In this document: one piece after another, positions 9,357 through 18,686 of the stretch
Position numbering within the stretch: position 1 is the stretch's first letter
How the letters are laid out: each line of letters begins with the position of its first letter
Assembly (NCBI RefSeq): GCF_003594875.1
Contig: NZ_QZEY01000013.1
Span: 66,863 to 130,862, forward strand
Direction: 5' to 3'
DNA length: 64,000 bases
Origin: Bailinhaonella thermotolerans
GTDB taxonomy: Bacteria > Actinomycetota > Actinomycetes > Streptosporangiales > Streptosporangiaceae
Position numbers and translations under genes: made by a program
Notes under the pieces: generated by a model
The model's database searches: none
What the model saw: only the letters and a program-made list of their open reading frames with translations
Told to the model about the DNA's origin: nothing

Positions 9357-10199
9357 TCACAGGCGGTAGACGCGGCGGGCGGTGCCGGACAGGACCGACT
9401 CGCGCTCGGCGTCCGAGAGCCCGGCCAGGGCCAGGTCGGTGGTCTCGACCGCGCCGCCGTACGGCACGGCGAGGGTGCAGACGGGCCAGTCGGAGCCGAA
9501 CATGAGGCGTTCGGGCCCGAAGACGTCCAGGGCGTGCCGGACGTACGGCGTCACGCGGGCGGGGTCGGGGGTGTTCCAGTCGGCCTCGGTGACCAGGCCG
9601 GAGACCTTGGCGGTGACGTTGGGCAGGGCCGCCAGGTCCGCGATCCAGGCCGCCCACGGCTCCCACATGCCCGCGGCGATGCCGGGCTTGCCGAGGTGGT
9701 CGAGCACGAACTGGACGCCGGGCAGGTCGCGCGCCGTCCGCAGCGCTGCCTCGTACTGCGGCGGCTTGACCAGCAGGTCGTAGGCGAGGCCGGCCTCGGC
9801 GACGGCGGCCAGCCCGCGCCGGGTCTCGGGGCGTTCCAGCCAGGCGGGGTCGGGCTCGTCCTGGACGAGGTGGCGCACCCCGGCCAGGTTCTTGCCCCCG
9901 GCGCCGCCCATGAGCTCGGCGAGCACGTCCACCACGCCGGGCGCGTCCAGCGGGACCCACCCGACCACGGCCCGCACCAGCTCGGACCGGGTGGTCAGCT
10001 CCAGCAGCTCGCGGGTCTCCGCGACGTCCGCGAGCGCCTGCACCACGACCGCCGCGTCCACGCCGTGCGGCCGGGCCTCGGCGGTGTAGCGGGCCTCGTC
10101 GAACACCCCCCGCAGCGGGTCCGCCCAGGGGCCGTCCATCCAGGGGTACTCCCGGGCCCCGGTGTCCCACAGGTGATGGTGCGCGTCCACCCGGCTCAT
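9357..10199 (-). CDS. Amidohydrolase-fold lactonase, probable L-fucono-lactonase
   Basis: 280-residue TIM-barrel hydrolase predicted to open the lactone made by the upstream sugar dehydrogenase, giving L-fuconate. It begins with DAHHHLWD (residues 5-12) and ends with FGSDWPV and GTARRVYRL, both characteristic of the L-fuconolactonase / 2-pyrone-4,6-dicarboxylate lactonase group (COG3618). Its ATG overlaps the aldo/keto reductase stop in an ATGA arrangement, so the two are translationally coupled. The specific substrate is inferred from the cluster (fuconate dehydratase, fucose-type mutarotase); galactono- or rhamnono-lactone cannot be excluded. It is the last gene of the operon. Confidence 0.88.
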   Translation of the reverse strand: MSRVDAHHHLWDTGAREYPWMDGPWADPLRGVFDEARYTAEARPHGVDAAVVVQALADVAETRELLELTTRSELVRAVVGWVPLDAPGVVDVLAELMGGAGGKNLAGVRHLVQDEPDPAWLERPETRRGLAAVAEAGLAYDLLVKPPQYEAALRTARDLPGVQFVLDHLGKPGIAAGMWEPWAAWIADLAALPNVTAKVSGLVTEADWNTPDPARVTPYVRHALDVFGPERLMFGSDWPVCTLAVPYGGAVETTDLALAGLSDAERESVLSGTARRVYRL

Positions 10200-11155
10200 G
10201 CGACCTCCAGCTCCGCCCACAGCGCGTCGGGGACCTCCGCGGCGAACATCGCCAGGTTGTCGGCGACCTCCGCCTCGCTGCGGCAGCCGACGAGCACGCT
10301 GGCGACGGCCGGGTGGCGCAGCGGGAACGCGATCGCCGCCGCGCGCAGCGGCACGCCGTACGTCTCGCAGAGCGCCTTCATCCGCAGCGCCCGCTCCACC
10401 AGCGGCTCGGGCGCGGGCAGGTAGTCGTACGTCGCCCCGGGCCGCGGGTCGGCGAGCAGTCCCGAATTGTAGACCCCGCCGATCACGACGGAGGTGCCGC
10501 GTTCGGAGCAGGCGGGGAGGAGTTCCTCCGCCGCGCGCCGGTCGAGCAGGGAGTACCGTCCGGCGCAGAGCACGACGTCCAGGTCGAGCCGCCGCACGAA
10601 CCGGGTGAGCAGCTCGGTCTCGTTCGTGCCCGCCCCGATCGCGCCCACGACGCCCTGCTCGCGCAGTTCCGCCAGGGCCGGGTAGGCGGACTCGTAGACG
10701 GCCTCCTCGGCCCCGGCCACGTCCGGGTCGTGCAGGTAGACGACGTCCACGCGGTCGAGCCCGAGCCGTTCCAGGCTCTCCTCGATGGACGCGCGGACGC
10801 CGGCCCGCCCGAAGTCCCAGACCCGCTTGTACGGCGGGCTGTCGCGGAACATGGGGGCGTCGTTCTCCTCCCCGGGCGCGAGCGGGCGCAGCAGCCTGCC
10901 CACCTTGGTGGAGAGCGTGTACGACCCGCGGTCCGCCGCCCGCAGCGCCGCGCCGAGCCGCCGCTCCGACAGGCCCGCCCCGTAGTGCGGCGCGGTGTCG
11001 AAGTAGCGGACGCCGCCCGCCAGCGCCCGCCGGACGGACGCCCCGGCCTGGTCGTCGGACATGGGCGCGAAGAGGTTGCCCAGCGGCGCGGCCCCGAAGG
11101 ACAGGGTGCTGACCTCCACGTCCGTCGAGCCGAGGCGGCGGGTTTCGATGCGCAC
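10196..11155 (-). CDS. Aldo/keto reductase, probable L-fucose (aldose) 1-dehydrogenase
   Basis: 319-residue AKR-fold enzyme predicted to oxidise L-fucose at C1 with NAD(P), giving the lactone. The catalytic tetrad is visible: Asp and Tyr in YFDTAPHYGAG, Lys in LSTKVGRLL, His in VVYLHDPDV. The opening RRLGSTDVEVSTLSFG and GAAPLGNLF are typical of D-threo-aldose / L-fucose dehydrogenases in this superfamily. It lies 3 bp after the permease gene and overlaps the lactonase by 4 bp, so it belongs to the same transcript. The sugar is inferred from the neighbours, since the enzyme group also accepts D-arabinose and L-xylose. Confidence 0.88.
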   Translation of the reverse strand: MRIETRRLGSTDVEVSTLSFGAAPLGNLFAPMSDDQAGASVRRALAGGVRYFDTAPHYGAGLSERRLGAALRAADRGSYTLSTKVGRLLRPLAPGEENDAPMFRDSPPYKRVWDFGRAGVRASIEESLERLGLDRVDVVYLHDPDVAGAEEAVYESAYPALAELREQGVVGAIGAGTNETELLTRFVRRLDLDVVLCAGRYSLLDRRAAEELLPACSERGTSVVIGGVYNSGLLADPRPGATYDYLPAPEPLVERALRMKALCETYGVPLRAAAIAFPLRHPAVASVLVGCRSEAEVADNLAMFAAEVPDALWAELEVA

Positions 11156-11158
11156 GGG

Positions 11159-12175
11159 TTACTCCTGGGCCCGGCCGGTGGTGACGCGGGCGATCATCAG
11201 GGCGACCAGGATGATCGCGCCCTGGATGGACTGGATCCAGAAGGACGACACCTGCGCCAGCGTGAGCAGGTTGGTGACCACGCCGAGCAGCAGCACGCCG
11301 GTGAGCGCCCCGGACATCGTGCCCCGGCCGCCGTCCATCGCGATGCCGCCGACCACCGCCGCCGCCATGACCATGAAGATCATGTTGGCGCCCTGGTTGG
11401 CGTTGATCGCGCCGACGTAGCCGGTCTGGATCAGGCCGCCCAGCCCGGACAGCGCCCCGGCCACGACGAACACGCCGAGCAGGACGCGGTCCACGCGGAT
11501 GCCGGCCGCCCTGGCCGCCGCGGGGTTGCCGCCGATGGCGTACAGGGCGCGGCCGAGCCGGTGGTAGCGCAGGAAGAACCCGGCGACGCCGAACGCCGCC
11601 GCGGCCAGCCACACCGAGATCGGGATGCCGAGGAAGGTGGTGGTGGCCAGCGCGAAGAACGGCTCGGGCATGTCGAACAGGGTCTTGCCCTTGGTCGCGC
11701 CGACGAGCAGGCCGCGCAGCACGATCAGCATCGCCAGGCTCACGATGAACGCGTTGAGCCGCAGCTTCACCACGAGGAAACCGTTGAACGCGCCCACGAG
11801 CGCGCCGACCACGACGATCAGCGCGAGGCCCACGGCCGTCGGCAGCTCCAGCCCGAACCCCGCCGACGCCGCCGGGATCACGACGAGCGCGCCGAGCGCC
11901 GGGGCGATGCCCACGACCGACTCCAGCGACAGGTCGATCTTGCCGGTGATCAGGATCAGCGACTCGGCGAGCACGACCATCGCGAGCGCGGCGGACGAGC
12001 CCAGGATCGAGATGATGTTCGCGTAGCTCAGGAAGTTCTCGTTGACGAAGGCGCCCAGCACGATCAGCGCGACCAGCGCGGGCACCAGGGCCAGCTCGCG
12101 CAGCCGGCGCATGACCGGGCTCTGGCGCGGAAGGGCCGCCGCCGTGGGGCGCGCGGCGGTCGAGACGTCAGTCAC
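11159..12175 (-). CDS. Sugar ABC transporter permease (RbsC/BPD_transp_2 type)
   Basis: Inner-membrane channel subunit of the sugar importer, 338 residues with about nine to ten hydrophobic helices. It has the family loop IGGNPAAARAAGIRV and a late GGRGTMSGALTGVLLLG. Start choice: TTG 12190, GTG 12184 and GTG 12175 are in frame. GTG 12175 is preferred because GAAGG lies about 8 nt upstream and the start overlaps the ATPase stop (GTGACTGA). It should pair as a homodimer with the double-ABC ATPase encoded just upstream and receive sugar from the binding lipoprotein. Fucose as substrate is inferred from the catabolic genes around it. Confidence 0.92.
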   Translation of the reverse strand: MTDVSTAARPTAAALPRQSPVMRRLRELALVPALVALIVLGAFVNENFLSYANIISILGSSAALAMVVLAESLILITGKIDLSLESVVGIAPALGALVVIPAASAGFGLELPTAVGLALIVVVGALVGAFNGFLVVKLRLNAFIVSLAMLIVLRGLLVGATKGKTLFDMPEPFFALATTTFLGIPISVWLAAAAFGVAGFFLRYHRLGRALYAIGGNPAAARAAGIRVDRVLLGVFVVAGALSGLGGLIQTGYVGAINANQGANMIFMVMAAAVVGGIAMDGGRGTMSGALTGVLLLGVVTNLLTLAQVSSFWIQSIQGAIILVALMIARVTTGRAQE

Positions 12176-13664
12176 GGGTAACACCTTCAATCGAGGCGAC
12201 CAGGTCGTGGTCGTGCCATCCGGCGGGGAACTCGTCGGCGATCGAGCCGTGCCGCATGACCAGCACCCGGTCGCAGGGCCGCAGGTCGTCCAGCTCGTCG
12301 GAGATGATGATCACGGAGGTGCCGCCGGCGCGGATGCGGTCCACCACGGCGAGCAGCGCCTCCTTGGACTTCACGTCCACGCCGGCGGTGGGGTTGATCA
12401 GCACCAGCAGCCTGGGATCGGTGGCCAGCGCGCGGGCCATGACGACCTTCTGCTGGTTGCCGCCCGACAGCGCGTTGACCGGCTGCCCCGGCCCCTCGGT
12501 GCGGATGTCCAGGTCGGCGATCGCCCGCTCGGCGTGGGCGCGCAGCCGGGACGGGGCGATGACGCCGTACTTCCCGAGGCGGCCGGCGATGGTCATCGCG
12601 GAGTTCTCGCCGACCGACAGCTCGGGCACCAGGCCCTCGTGGTGCCGGTCGCGGGGCACGCAGCCCACCCCGGCGTCCAGGGCCCGGCGCACGTCGCCGA
12701 AGGGCAGCGCCTCCCCGTCCAGCACGGCGGAGCCGCCGCTCGGGGTGCGCAGCCCCACCAGGGACTCCGCCAGCTCGATCTTGCCGCTGGCGCTGGAGCC
12801 CGCCAGGCCCAGCACCTCGCCCCGCCGCACGGCCAGGCTCACGTCCGTGAACGCGTCGCCGGACAGACCGGAGACGGCGAGGCGGACCGGCACGTCCGGG
12901 CCGACGCGCGACTCGGTCACGCCCTCGCCGAGCGCGGTGGCCTCGCCGGTCATCGCCTCGACGAGCGCGGCGCGGGGCAGGTCGGCGACCGGGGCCGTGA
13001 TGATCCAGCGGGCGTCACGGAGCACGGTCACGGTCTGGCAGACCTCGTAGACCTCCTGGAGGTGGTGCGAGATGAACAGGAACGTCACCCCGGACTCCTG
13101 CAGGGCACGCATCCGGGCGAACAGCCGCTCGATCTCGTTGTTGTCGAGCTGGGCCGTGGGCTCGTCGAGGATGATGAAGCGCGCGCCGTACGACAGGGCG
13201 CGGGCGATCTCGACGAGCTGCCGGTCCTCCACCGCCAGGTCCCCGGCGCGGGCGTCCACGTCCACCTCGACGCCCCACTGGTCCAGCAGCTCGCGGCCCT
13301 CGGCGCGCAGCCGCTTCCAGCTGATGCGGCCGAAGCCCGCGAGCGGCTGGCGGTTGATGAACAGGTTCTCGCCCACGGTGAGGTCGGGGACGATCGTGGA
13401 CCGCTGGTAGACGCAGGCGACGCGGGCGCGCCACGCGTCGCGGTCCGCCAGCGGCGGGGCCGGCTCCCCGCCGAACCTGATCTCGCCGCCGTCCGGGGCC
13501 TGCAGGCCCGTGAGCAGTGAGACCAGGGTCGACTTGCCGGCCCCGTTCCGGCCGACCAGCGCGTGCGACTCACCGGGCACGACGGTCAGCCGCGCGTCCG
13601 CGAGCGCCACGGTGGAACCGAAGCGCTTGCCGACGCCGATCGCCTCCACGAGGGGGGCAGACAT
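12168..13664 (-). CDS. Sugar ABC transporter ATP-binding protein (double ABC, RbsA/MglA type)
   Basis: 498-residue tandem ATPase energising sugar uptake. Domain 1 has Walker A GRNGAGKSTLVSLLTG, the relaxed signature AVEDRQLVEIARAL and Walker B FIILDEPTA. Domain 2 has a degenerate Walker A, GSSASGKIELAESLVG, where the Ser/Thr after Lys is replaced, but a full signature LSGGNQQKVVMARAL. This asymmetry is normal for ribose/galactose-type transporters. It starts 63 bp after the binding-protein gene and overlaps the permease by 8 bp. Confidence 0.94.
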   Translation of the reverse strand: MSAPLVEAIGVGKRFGSTVALADARLTVVPGESHALVGRNGAGKSTLVSLLTGLQAPDGGEIRFGGEPAPPLADRDAWRARVACVYQRSTIVPDLTVGENLFINRQPLAGFGRISWKRLRAEGRELLDQWGVEVDVDARAGDLAVEDRQLVEIARALSYGARFIILDEPTAQLDNNEIERLFARMRALQESGVTFLFISHHLQEVYEVCQTVTVLRDARWIITAPVADLPRAALVEAMTGEATALGEGVTESRVGPDVPVRLAVSGLSGDAFTDVSLAVRRGEVLGLAGSSASGKIELAESLVGLRTPSGGSAVLDGEALPFGDVRRALDAGVGCVPRDRHHEGLVPELSVGENSAMTIAGRLGKYGVIAPSRLRAHAERAIADLDIRTEGPGQPVNALSGGNQQKVVMARALATDPRLLVLINPTAGVDVKSKEALLAVVDRIRAGGTSVIIISDELDDLRPCDRVLVMRHGSIADEFPAGWHDHDLVASIEGVTRD

Positions 13665-13727
13665 GACACCTCCTAGCCGACGACTCCGCCGGTCGCGGCG
13701 CCGCGCGGGCGCCGCCGACGGCGTGGA

Positions 13728-14777
13728 CTACTTGACGCTGTTGCCCCACAGGGCCTTGTCGTCGACGTTCTCCTTGGTCACGAGAGGCGCCGCGAGCTGG
13801 TCCTCCAGCAGGCCGTTCGGCAGCTTGACGATCTCGCTGTCGTGGTCGGTCGGGCCGGGCCGGAACGTCTTGCCCTCCATCGCGGCCTTGACGTAGAAGA
13901 GCCCGTACCTGGCGTACGCGTCGGCCGGCTGGGACACGGTGGCGTCGATCTCGCCCTTGCGGATCGCGTCGAACTCCTGCGGGATGCCGTCGTTGGAGAC
14001 GATCACGATGTGCTTGTCGTCGCCGGCCGGGCGCAGCATCCCCTTGCTCTTGAGCGTCTGCAGCGTCGGCGCCAGGTAGACGCCGCCGGCCTGCAGGTAG
14101 ATGCCCTTGACGTCGGGGTTGGCGTTGAGCAGGCCGTCCAGCTTGGCGGCGGCGACGTCGGACTTCCACTCGGCCGGGATCTCCAGCACCTTGATGTCCG
14201 GGTAGTTCGCCTTCATGCACTGGTTGAACGCCTCGGAGCGCTCCCGGCCGTTGACGGAGGCCAGGTCGCCCTGGATCTGCACGACCTTGCCCTTCTTGAC
14301 CTGGTCGCCGATGTGCTTGCAGGCCTTCTCGCCGTACGCCCGGTTGTTCGCGCGGACGATCATGAAGACCTTGCCGCTCTCGGGGGCGACGTCCACGGCC
14401 ACCACCGGGATCCCCTTGTTCTCGGCCTGGCGCAGGCCCGCGACGATCGCGGCGCTGTCGAGCGGCGAGACGACGATGCCCTTCACGCCCTGGGTGACGA
14501 GGTTGTTGATGTCCGTCACCTGCTGCGCGGGGTCGGAGTTGGAGTTGACGGTCGGCAGCGTCTCGACGCCGAGCTCCTTGGCCATCCGCGGCACGTAGTT
14601 GTTGTACGCCTGCCAGAACGGCGAGGTCAGGAGCGGCAGGACGACACCCGCCCGGCCCGCCTCGGCCCCGGCCCCGCCGGCCGCGGGCCTGGCGGCGTCC
14701 TTGGTGCTGCCGCAGCCCGCGGCGAGCAGCGCGGACAGGGCGAGCACGGCTGTCGCCGCGAGCTTCTTGCTGATCAT
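13728..14777 (-). CDS. Sugar-binding lipoprotein of ABC importer
   Basis: Extracellular receptor for the sugar, 349 residues of the periplasmic-binding-protein type I fold. A lipoprotein signal (MISKKLAATAVLALSALLAAGC) gives an LAAG-C lipobox, so the mature protein should be lipid-anchored outside the membrane. ATG 14777 is chosen over the ATG 12 nt upstream because GGAGG lies 7 nt before it. The binding-protein fold shows in GVVLPLLTSPFWQAYNNYV, the internal IVVSPLDSAAIV and the late DATVSQPADAYA segments. It sits mid-operon between the SDR and ATPase genes, so uptake and catabolism are co-expressed. Confidence 0.92.
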   Translation of the reverse strand: MISKKLAATAVLALSALLAAGCGSTKDAARPAAGGAGAEAGRAGVVLPLLTSPFWQAYNNYVPRMAKELGVETLPTVNSNSDPAQQVTDINNLVTQGVKGIVVSPLDSAAIVAGLRQAENKGIPVVAVDVAPESGKVFMIVRANNRAYGEKACKHIGDQVKKGKVVQIQGDLASVNGRERSEAFNQCMKANYPDIKVLEIPAEWKSDVAAAKLDGLLNANPDVKGIYLQAGGVYLAPTLQTLKSKGMLRPAGDDKHIVIVSNDGIPQEFDAIRKGEIDATVSQPADAYARYGLFYVKAAMEGKTFRPGPTDHDSEIVKLPNGLLEDQLAAPLVTKENVDDKALWGNSVK

Positions 14778-14805
14778 CGTCGCCTCCATGCGAGATGTCG
14801 TGTGC

Positions 14806-15555
14806 TCAGTTCCTCGGCCGGAGCCGCAGCCCGGCCATTCCGCCGTCCACCGCGAGCCAGGTCCCGGTGGTCGCCCCCGACACCGGGCCGGCCAGGTACG
14901 CGATGGCCGCGGCCACCTCCTCGGGGGTGACCAGCCGCCCGGTCGGCTGCCGGGCGGCCAGGGCCGCGCGCTCGGCCTCGGGGTCGTCGGCCGCGTCCAG
15001 CAGCCGGCCGACCCAGGGGGTGTCCACGGTCCCGGGGTTGACGCAGTTGACCCGGATGCCCTCCCGCACGTGGTCGGCGGCCATGGCCAGCGTCAGCGAC
15101 AGGACCGCGCCCTTGGACGCGGAGTACAGCGCCCGGTTCGGCAGCCCCGCCGTGGCCGCGATCGAGCAGGTGTTGACGATCGCGGCGTGCGCGGACTCGC
15201 GCAGGTACGGCAGGGCCGCCCGCGTCGTGCGGACCATGCCGAGCACGTTGACGTCGAGCACGCGGCGCCACTCGTCGTCGTCGTTGTCCTCGACGGTGCC
15301 CTGCGCCCCGATGCCCGCGTTGTTCACGAGCACGTCGATCCCGCCCAGCGCCTCGGCGGCCCGCCGTACGGCGTCGCGCACGGAGGCGTCGTCGCTCACG
15401 TCGGCGCGGACGCCGATGAGCGGGGCGTCCACCTCGGGGTTCAGGTCCAGGCAGGCGACGCGGGCGCCCCTGCCGAGGAGGGTCCTGGCGGTCGCCAGGC
15501 CGATGCCGGAGGCGCCGCCGGTGACGACCGCCCTGATTCCGTCGAACTCCGTCAC
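14806..15555 (-). CDS. SDR dehydrogenase, probable 2-keto-3-deoxy-L-fuconate dehydrogenase
   Basis: 249-residue classical short-chain dehydrogenase. It has TGGASGIG (residues 12-19), NNAG, the catalytic serine in NTCSIAAT and YSASK, so it should be an active NAD-dependent alcohol dehydrogenase. In the non-phosphorylating fucose route this step oxidises C4 of 2-keto-3-deoxy-L-fuconate. The GTG start overlaps the dehydratase stop by 4 bp (GTGA), and that coupling supports consecutive steps. Function is inferred from position; the SDR family alone does not fix the substrate. Confidence 0.85.
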   Translation of the reverse strand: MTEFDGIRAVVTGGASGIGLATARTLLGRGARVACLDLNPEVDAPLIGVRADVSDDASVRDAVRRAAEALGGIDVLVNNAGIGAQGTVEDNDDDEWRRVLDVNVLGMVRTTRAALPYLRESAHAAIVNTCSIAATAGLPNRALYSASKGAVLSLTLAMAADHVREGIRVNCVNPGTVDTPWVGRLLDAADDPEAERAALAARQPTGRLVTPEEVAAAIAYLAGPVSGATTGTWLAVDGGMAGLRLRPRN

Positions 15556-16841
15556 TGCCAGACGCTCCCTTCGGGATAGGCGTAGGCGGTCAGCGTCTCC
15601 GCCCTGATCTCGGCCGACATGCCGGGCGCGGTGGGCGTGACGTAGTGGCCGCCCTCGATGACCACCGGGTCCAGGAAGTGCTGGTGCAGGTGGTCGACGT
15701 ACTCGATCACGCGGTCCTCGACGGTGCCGCTGACCGCGACGTAGTCGAACATCGACAGGTGCCGCACGACCTCGCACAGGCCCACGCCGCCCGCGTGGGG
15801 GCAGACGGGCACGCCGTACTTGGCGGCCAGCAGCAGGATCGCGACGTTCTCGGTGACCCCGCCCACGCGGCAGGCGTCGAGCTGGAGGATGTCCAGGGAC
15901 CCGGCCTGGAGCATCTGCTTGAAGATCACCCGGTTCTGCACGTGCTCGCCGGTGGCCACCTTCACCGGCGCGACCGCCCGCCGGATCGCCGCGTGCCCCA
16001 GCACGTCGTCCGGGCTGGTCGGCTCCTCGATCCAGTAGGGGTCGTACGGCGCCAGCGCGGCCATCCACCGTTCCGCCTGCGGCACGTCCCACCGCTGGTT
16101 GGCGTCCACGGCGATGCGGACGCCCGGCCCCACGGCCTCGCGGGCCAGCCCCATGCGGCGCACGTCCTCGCCGAGGTCGGCGCCCACCTTGAGCTTGATC
16201 TGGGTGAAGCCCTCGGCGACGGCCTCGCGCGCCAGCCGTACCAGCTTCTCGTCGTCGTAGCCGAGCCAACCGGGGGTGGTCGTGTAGGCCGGGTAGCCGC
16301 GCTCCATGAGCCGCTTCTCGCGCTCGGCGCGGCCGGGCTCGGCGGCCCTGAGCAGCTCGACGGCCTCCTCGCGGGTGAGCGCGTCGCTCAGGTAGCGCCA
16401 GTCCACGAGGTCGGCGATCTGGTCGGGGGTCATGTCCGCGAGCAGCTTCCACACGGGCTTGCCCGCGACCTTGCCGGCCAGGTCGAACGCCGCGTTGATG
16501 ATCGCGGCGGCGGCCATGTGGGAGGCGCCCTTCTCGGGGCCGAGCCAGCGGAGCTGGGAGTCGTGGGTCAGCCTGCGGGCGAAGCCGCCCAGGTCGCCGA
16601 CCACCTCGGCCACGTCGAGGCCGGTCACGAGCGGGGCGTGGGCGTTGATCGCCGCCACGCAGACGTCGTTGCCGCGGCCGATCGTGAAGGCGAACCCGTG
16701 CCCGTGCTCCGCGCCGTCGGTGCGCAGGACGACGTAGGCGGCGGAGTAGTCGGGGTCGGGGTTCATCGCGTCGGAGCCGTCCAGCTCGCGCGAGGTCGGG
16801 AAGCGGATGTCGAAGGCCTCGACGGCCGTGATCGTCGCCAT
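15552..16841 (-). CDS. L-fuconate dehydratase (enolase superfamily)
   Basis: 429-residue mandelate-racemase/enolase-type enzyme that dehydrates L-fuconate to 2-keto-3-deoxy-L-fuconate using Mg. The diagnostic opening [20 protein letters not shown] matches characterised L-fuconate dehydratases. Catalytic and metal-binding segments are visible: KxK in [10 protein letters not shown], Asp in AVDANQRWD, Glu in [20 protein letters not shown], and His in [12 protein letters not shown]. It is the most specific marker in the cluster and the main reason for assigning the pathway to L-fucose. It lies 3 bp after the FAH-family gene and overlaps the SDR gene by 4 bp. Confidence 0.94.
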   Translation of the reverse strand: MATITAVEAFDIRFPTSRELDGSDAMNPDPDYSAAYVVLRTDGAEHGHGFAFTIGRGNDVCVAAINAHAPLVTGLDVAEVVGDLGGFARRLTHDSQLRWLGPEKGASHMAAAAIINAAFDLAGKVAGKPVWKLLADMTPDQIADLVDWRYLSDALTREEAVELLRAAEPGRAEREKRLMERGYPAYTTTPGWLGYDDEKLVRLAREAVAEGFTQIKLKVGADLGEDVRRMGLAREAVGPGVRIAVDANQRWDVPQAERWMAALAPYDPYWIEEPTSPDDVLGHAAIRRAVAPVKVATGEHVQNRVIFKQMLQAGSLDILQLDACRVGGVTENVAILLLAAKYGVPVCPHAGGVGLCEVVRHLSMFDYVAVSGTVEDRVIEYVDHLHQHFLDPVVIEGGHYVTPTAPGMSAEIRAETLTAYAYPEGSVWQ

Positions 16842-16844
16842 CGC

Positions 16845-17711
16845 TCAGGCCTGCCCGGCGGTCTGCCGCTGGCGGCCCAGGCGGTCGATCTCCAGCTCCA
16901 TCACGTCGCCCTCGCGGAGGTAGGGCCGGCCGGGCAGGCCGAGGGCGACCCCCTGGGGCGTGCCGGTGTTGATCACGTCGCCGGGGTCGAGCACCATGAA
17001 CTGGCTGAGGTACCAGACCAGGTGGTCGACGTCGAAGATCATGTCGGCGGTGGTGCTGTTCTGGCGCAGCTCGCCGTTGACCCACAGGCGCAGGCCCAGC
17101 GCCTGCGGGTCGCCCACCTCGTCCGGGGTGACCAGCCAGGGGCCGAGCGGGTTGAAGGTCTCGCAGGACTTGCCCTTGACCCACTGGCCGCCGCGTTCGA
17201 GCTGGAACTCCCGCTCGGAGACGTCGTTGCTGATCGCGTAGCCGGCGATGTGGCGGCGCGAATCCCGCGGGGACTCCAGGTAGCGGGCCTGGCTCCCGAT
17301 CACCACGGCCAGCTCGACCTCGTAGTCGGTCTTGACGCTGCCGCGCGGGATCAGGACCTCGTCCTCTGGTCCGACCACCGTGTTGGACGCCTTGAAGAAG
17401 ACCACCGGCTCCTCCGGCACGTCCATGCCGGACTCGGCCGCGTGCTCGCGGTAGTTCAGGCCGACGCAGACCACCTTGCCCGGCCGGGCCACCGGGGCGC
17501 CGAGGCGGGAGCCGTACGGAAGCTCGGCGGCGGGCTCGATCGGGCGCAGCTCACCGGACCGGAGCGCGGCGCGGACCCGGTCGGCGCCGCCCCCGGCGAG
17601 GAAGTCCGCGTCGATGTCCCGGGTCAGGCCCGAGAGGTCGAGCAGCACGTCGTCGCCGGTGAGGAGCGCGGGCCGCTCGGCCCCGGGCGCGCCCACGCGC
17701 AGGAGCTTCAC
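16845..17711 (-). CDS. Fumarylacetoacetate hydrolase family, probable 2,4-diketo-3-deoxy-L-fuconate hydrolase
   Basis: 288-residue FAH-fold hydrolase with the metal-binding stretch EEPVVFFKASNTVVGPEDEV, then TDYEVELAVVIG, and later GYAISNDVSEREFQ, all hallmarks of the family. In non-phosphorylating fucose degradation this enzyme cleaves the diketo acid into pyruvate and L-lactate, the last step. GTG 17711 is preferred as start: a G-rich Shine-Dalgarno run (AGGGGG) lies about 9 nt upstream and the N-terminus VKLLRVG fits relatives. It is the first gene of the minus-strand operon, facing the regulator across a 221-bp control region. Confidence 0.9.
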   Translation of the reverse strand: MKLLRVGAPGAERPALLTGDDVLLDLSGLTRDIDADFLAGGGADRVRAALRSGELRPIEPAAELPYGSRLGAPVARPGKVVCVGLNYREHAAESGMDVPEEPVVFFKASNTVVGPEDEVLIPRGSVKTDYEVELAVVIGSQARYLESPRDSRRHIAGYAISNDVSEREFQLERGGQWVKGKSCETFNPLGPWLVTPDEVGDPQALGLRLWVNGELRQNSTTADMIFDVDHLVWYLSQFMVLDPGDVINTGTPQGVALGLPGRPYLREGDVMELEIDRLGRQRQTAGQA

Positions 17712-17932
17712 TGGAAGTGTCCCCCTATCAACCGCCGACACCCTGGCGGTATCGTTCTTGTCTGACCACTTTGTCGGATCTCTCGGCTTCATCTCGCGCA
17801 CTTACCGGACATATCCGGGAGATCAGCGATAATTGGTATGACAACTCATACTTGGGGACAATCGAGGGTGTCAAGACGTCACCCTTGATCGACAGACGGT
17901 CGGGACACGGGCGTGATGTGGAGAGGTGCGCG
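17712..17932. promoter_or_regulatory. Divergent control region of the fucose operon
   Basis: It lies between the FAH gene (minus) and the GntR gene (plus) and is the only AT-richer stretch of the locus. An inverted repeat GTATG-ACAACT-CATAC is at 17836-17851, inside TTGGTATGACAACTCATAC, which looks like a FadR-subfamily operator. A related but less regular TTGTCTGACCAC is near 17758. A third palindrome, CCGGA-CATA-TCCGG, is at 17805-17818. Assignment to the adjacent regulator is inference. Confidence 0.6.
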
Positions 17933-18637
17933 TTGGATCAGAAGGCGGCGAAGATCTCGGTCACCCAGCGGGCGATCGAGCAGATCAAGGCGATGATCGC
18001 CGAGGGTGAGCTGCGGGCCGGGCAGCGCCTGCCCACCGAGCGCGACCTGTCCGCCGACCTGGGGCTCTCCCGCAGCTCGATGCGGGAGGCGATCCGCGCG
18101 CTCACCGCGATGGGCGTGCTGGAGGCCAGGCACGGCGCCGGGGTCTACGTCACCCAGCTCGCGCCCAGCGACCTGCTGGAGACCTTCGGCGTGGTGGCCG
18201 AGATCTCCCGGGGCGCGACCCTCGTCGAACTGCTCCAGATCCGGCGCATCCTGGAGCCGGCCGCGACCTCGATGGCCGCGGCCCGGGTCACCGACGCGCA
18301 GCTCGCCGTCATCCACACCCACCTGGAGGAGATGGCCGCCAGCGAGCAGATCGAGGAGTTCGTGGCCGCCGACCTGGCGTTCCACCGGGACGTCGTGGCC
18401 GCCGCGGGCAACGCCACGCTGGCCGCGATCATCGACGGCCTCTCCACCCGCACCTTCCGCGCCCGGGTCTGGCGCGGCCAGAAGGAGAAGGGCGTGCTCT
18501 CCCAGATGCACCTGGAGCACGTGCGCATCTACCGCGCCCTGGCCGCGCGCGACCCCGAGGCCGCCAGCGCCGCCGCGGCCGTGCACGTCGGCGAGGTGGA
18601 GAACTGGCTCCGCGAGAACATCGCCGACTTCGAGTGA
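17933..18637 (+). CDS. GntR-family (FadR subfamily) transcriptional regulator
   Basis: 234-residue DNA-binding regulator. The N-terminal winged helix shows AGQRLPTERDLSADLGLSRS followed by SMREAIRAL. The C-terminal FCD ligand domain has the metal-type residues in ADLAFHRDVVAAAGN and in AVHVGEVENWL. The TTG start at 17933 is chosen because GGAGAGG lies 6 nt upstream; longer in-frame starts run into the operator region. It is divergent from the fucose operon and upstream of the mutarotase gene, so it most likely represses both in the absence of a pathway sugar acid. Confidence 0.88.
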   Translation: MDQKAAKISVTQRAIEQIKAMIAEGELRAGQRLPTERDLSADLGLSRSSMREAIRALTAMGVLEARHGAGVYVTQLAPSDLLETFGVVAEISRGATLVELLQIRRILEPAATSMAAARVTDAQLAVIHTHLEEMAASEQIEEFVAADLAFHRDVVAAAGNATLAAIIDGLSTRTFRARVWRGQKEKGVLSQMHLEHVRIYRALAARDPEAASAAAAVHVGEVENWLRENIADFE

Positions 18638-18686
18638 CCCCTCCGGCCCCTTCCCGCGAACCCCGCGACCGACCCGAGGAGACCCC

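Noticed and set aside
12168-13664. Degenerate second Walker A of the sugar ATPase as an inactivating mutation
   Set aside because: Asymmetric nucleotide sites are normal in the RbsA/MglA family; the signature motif and the first site are intact.
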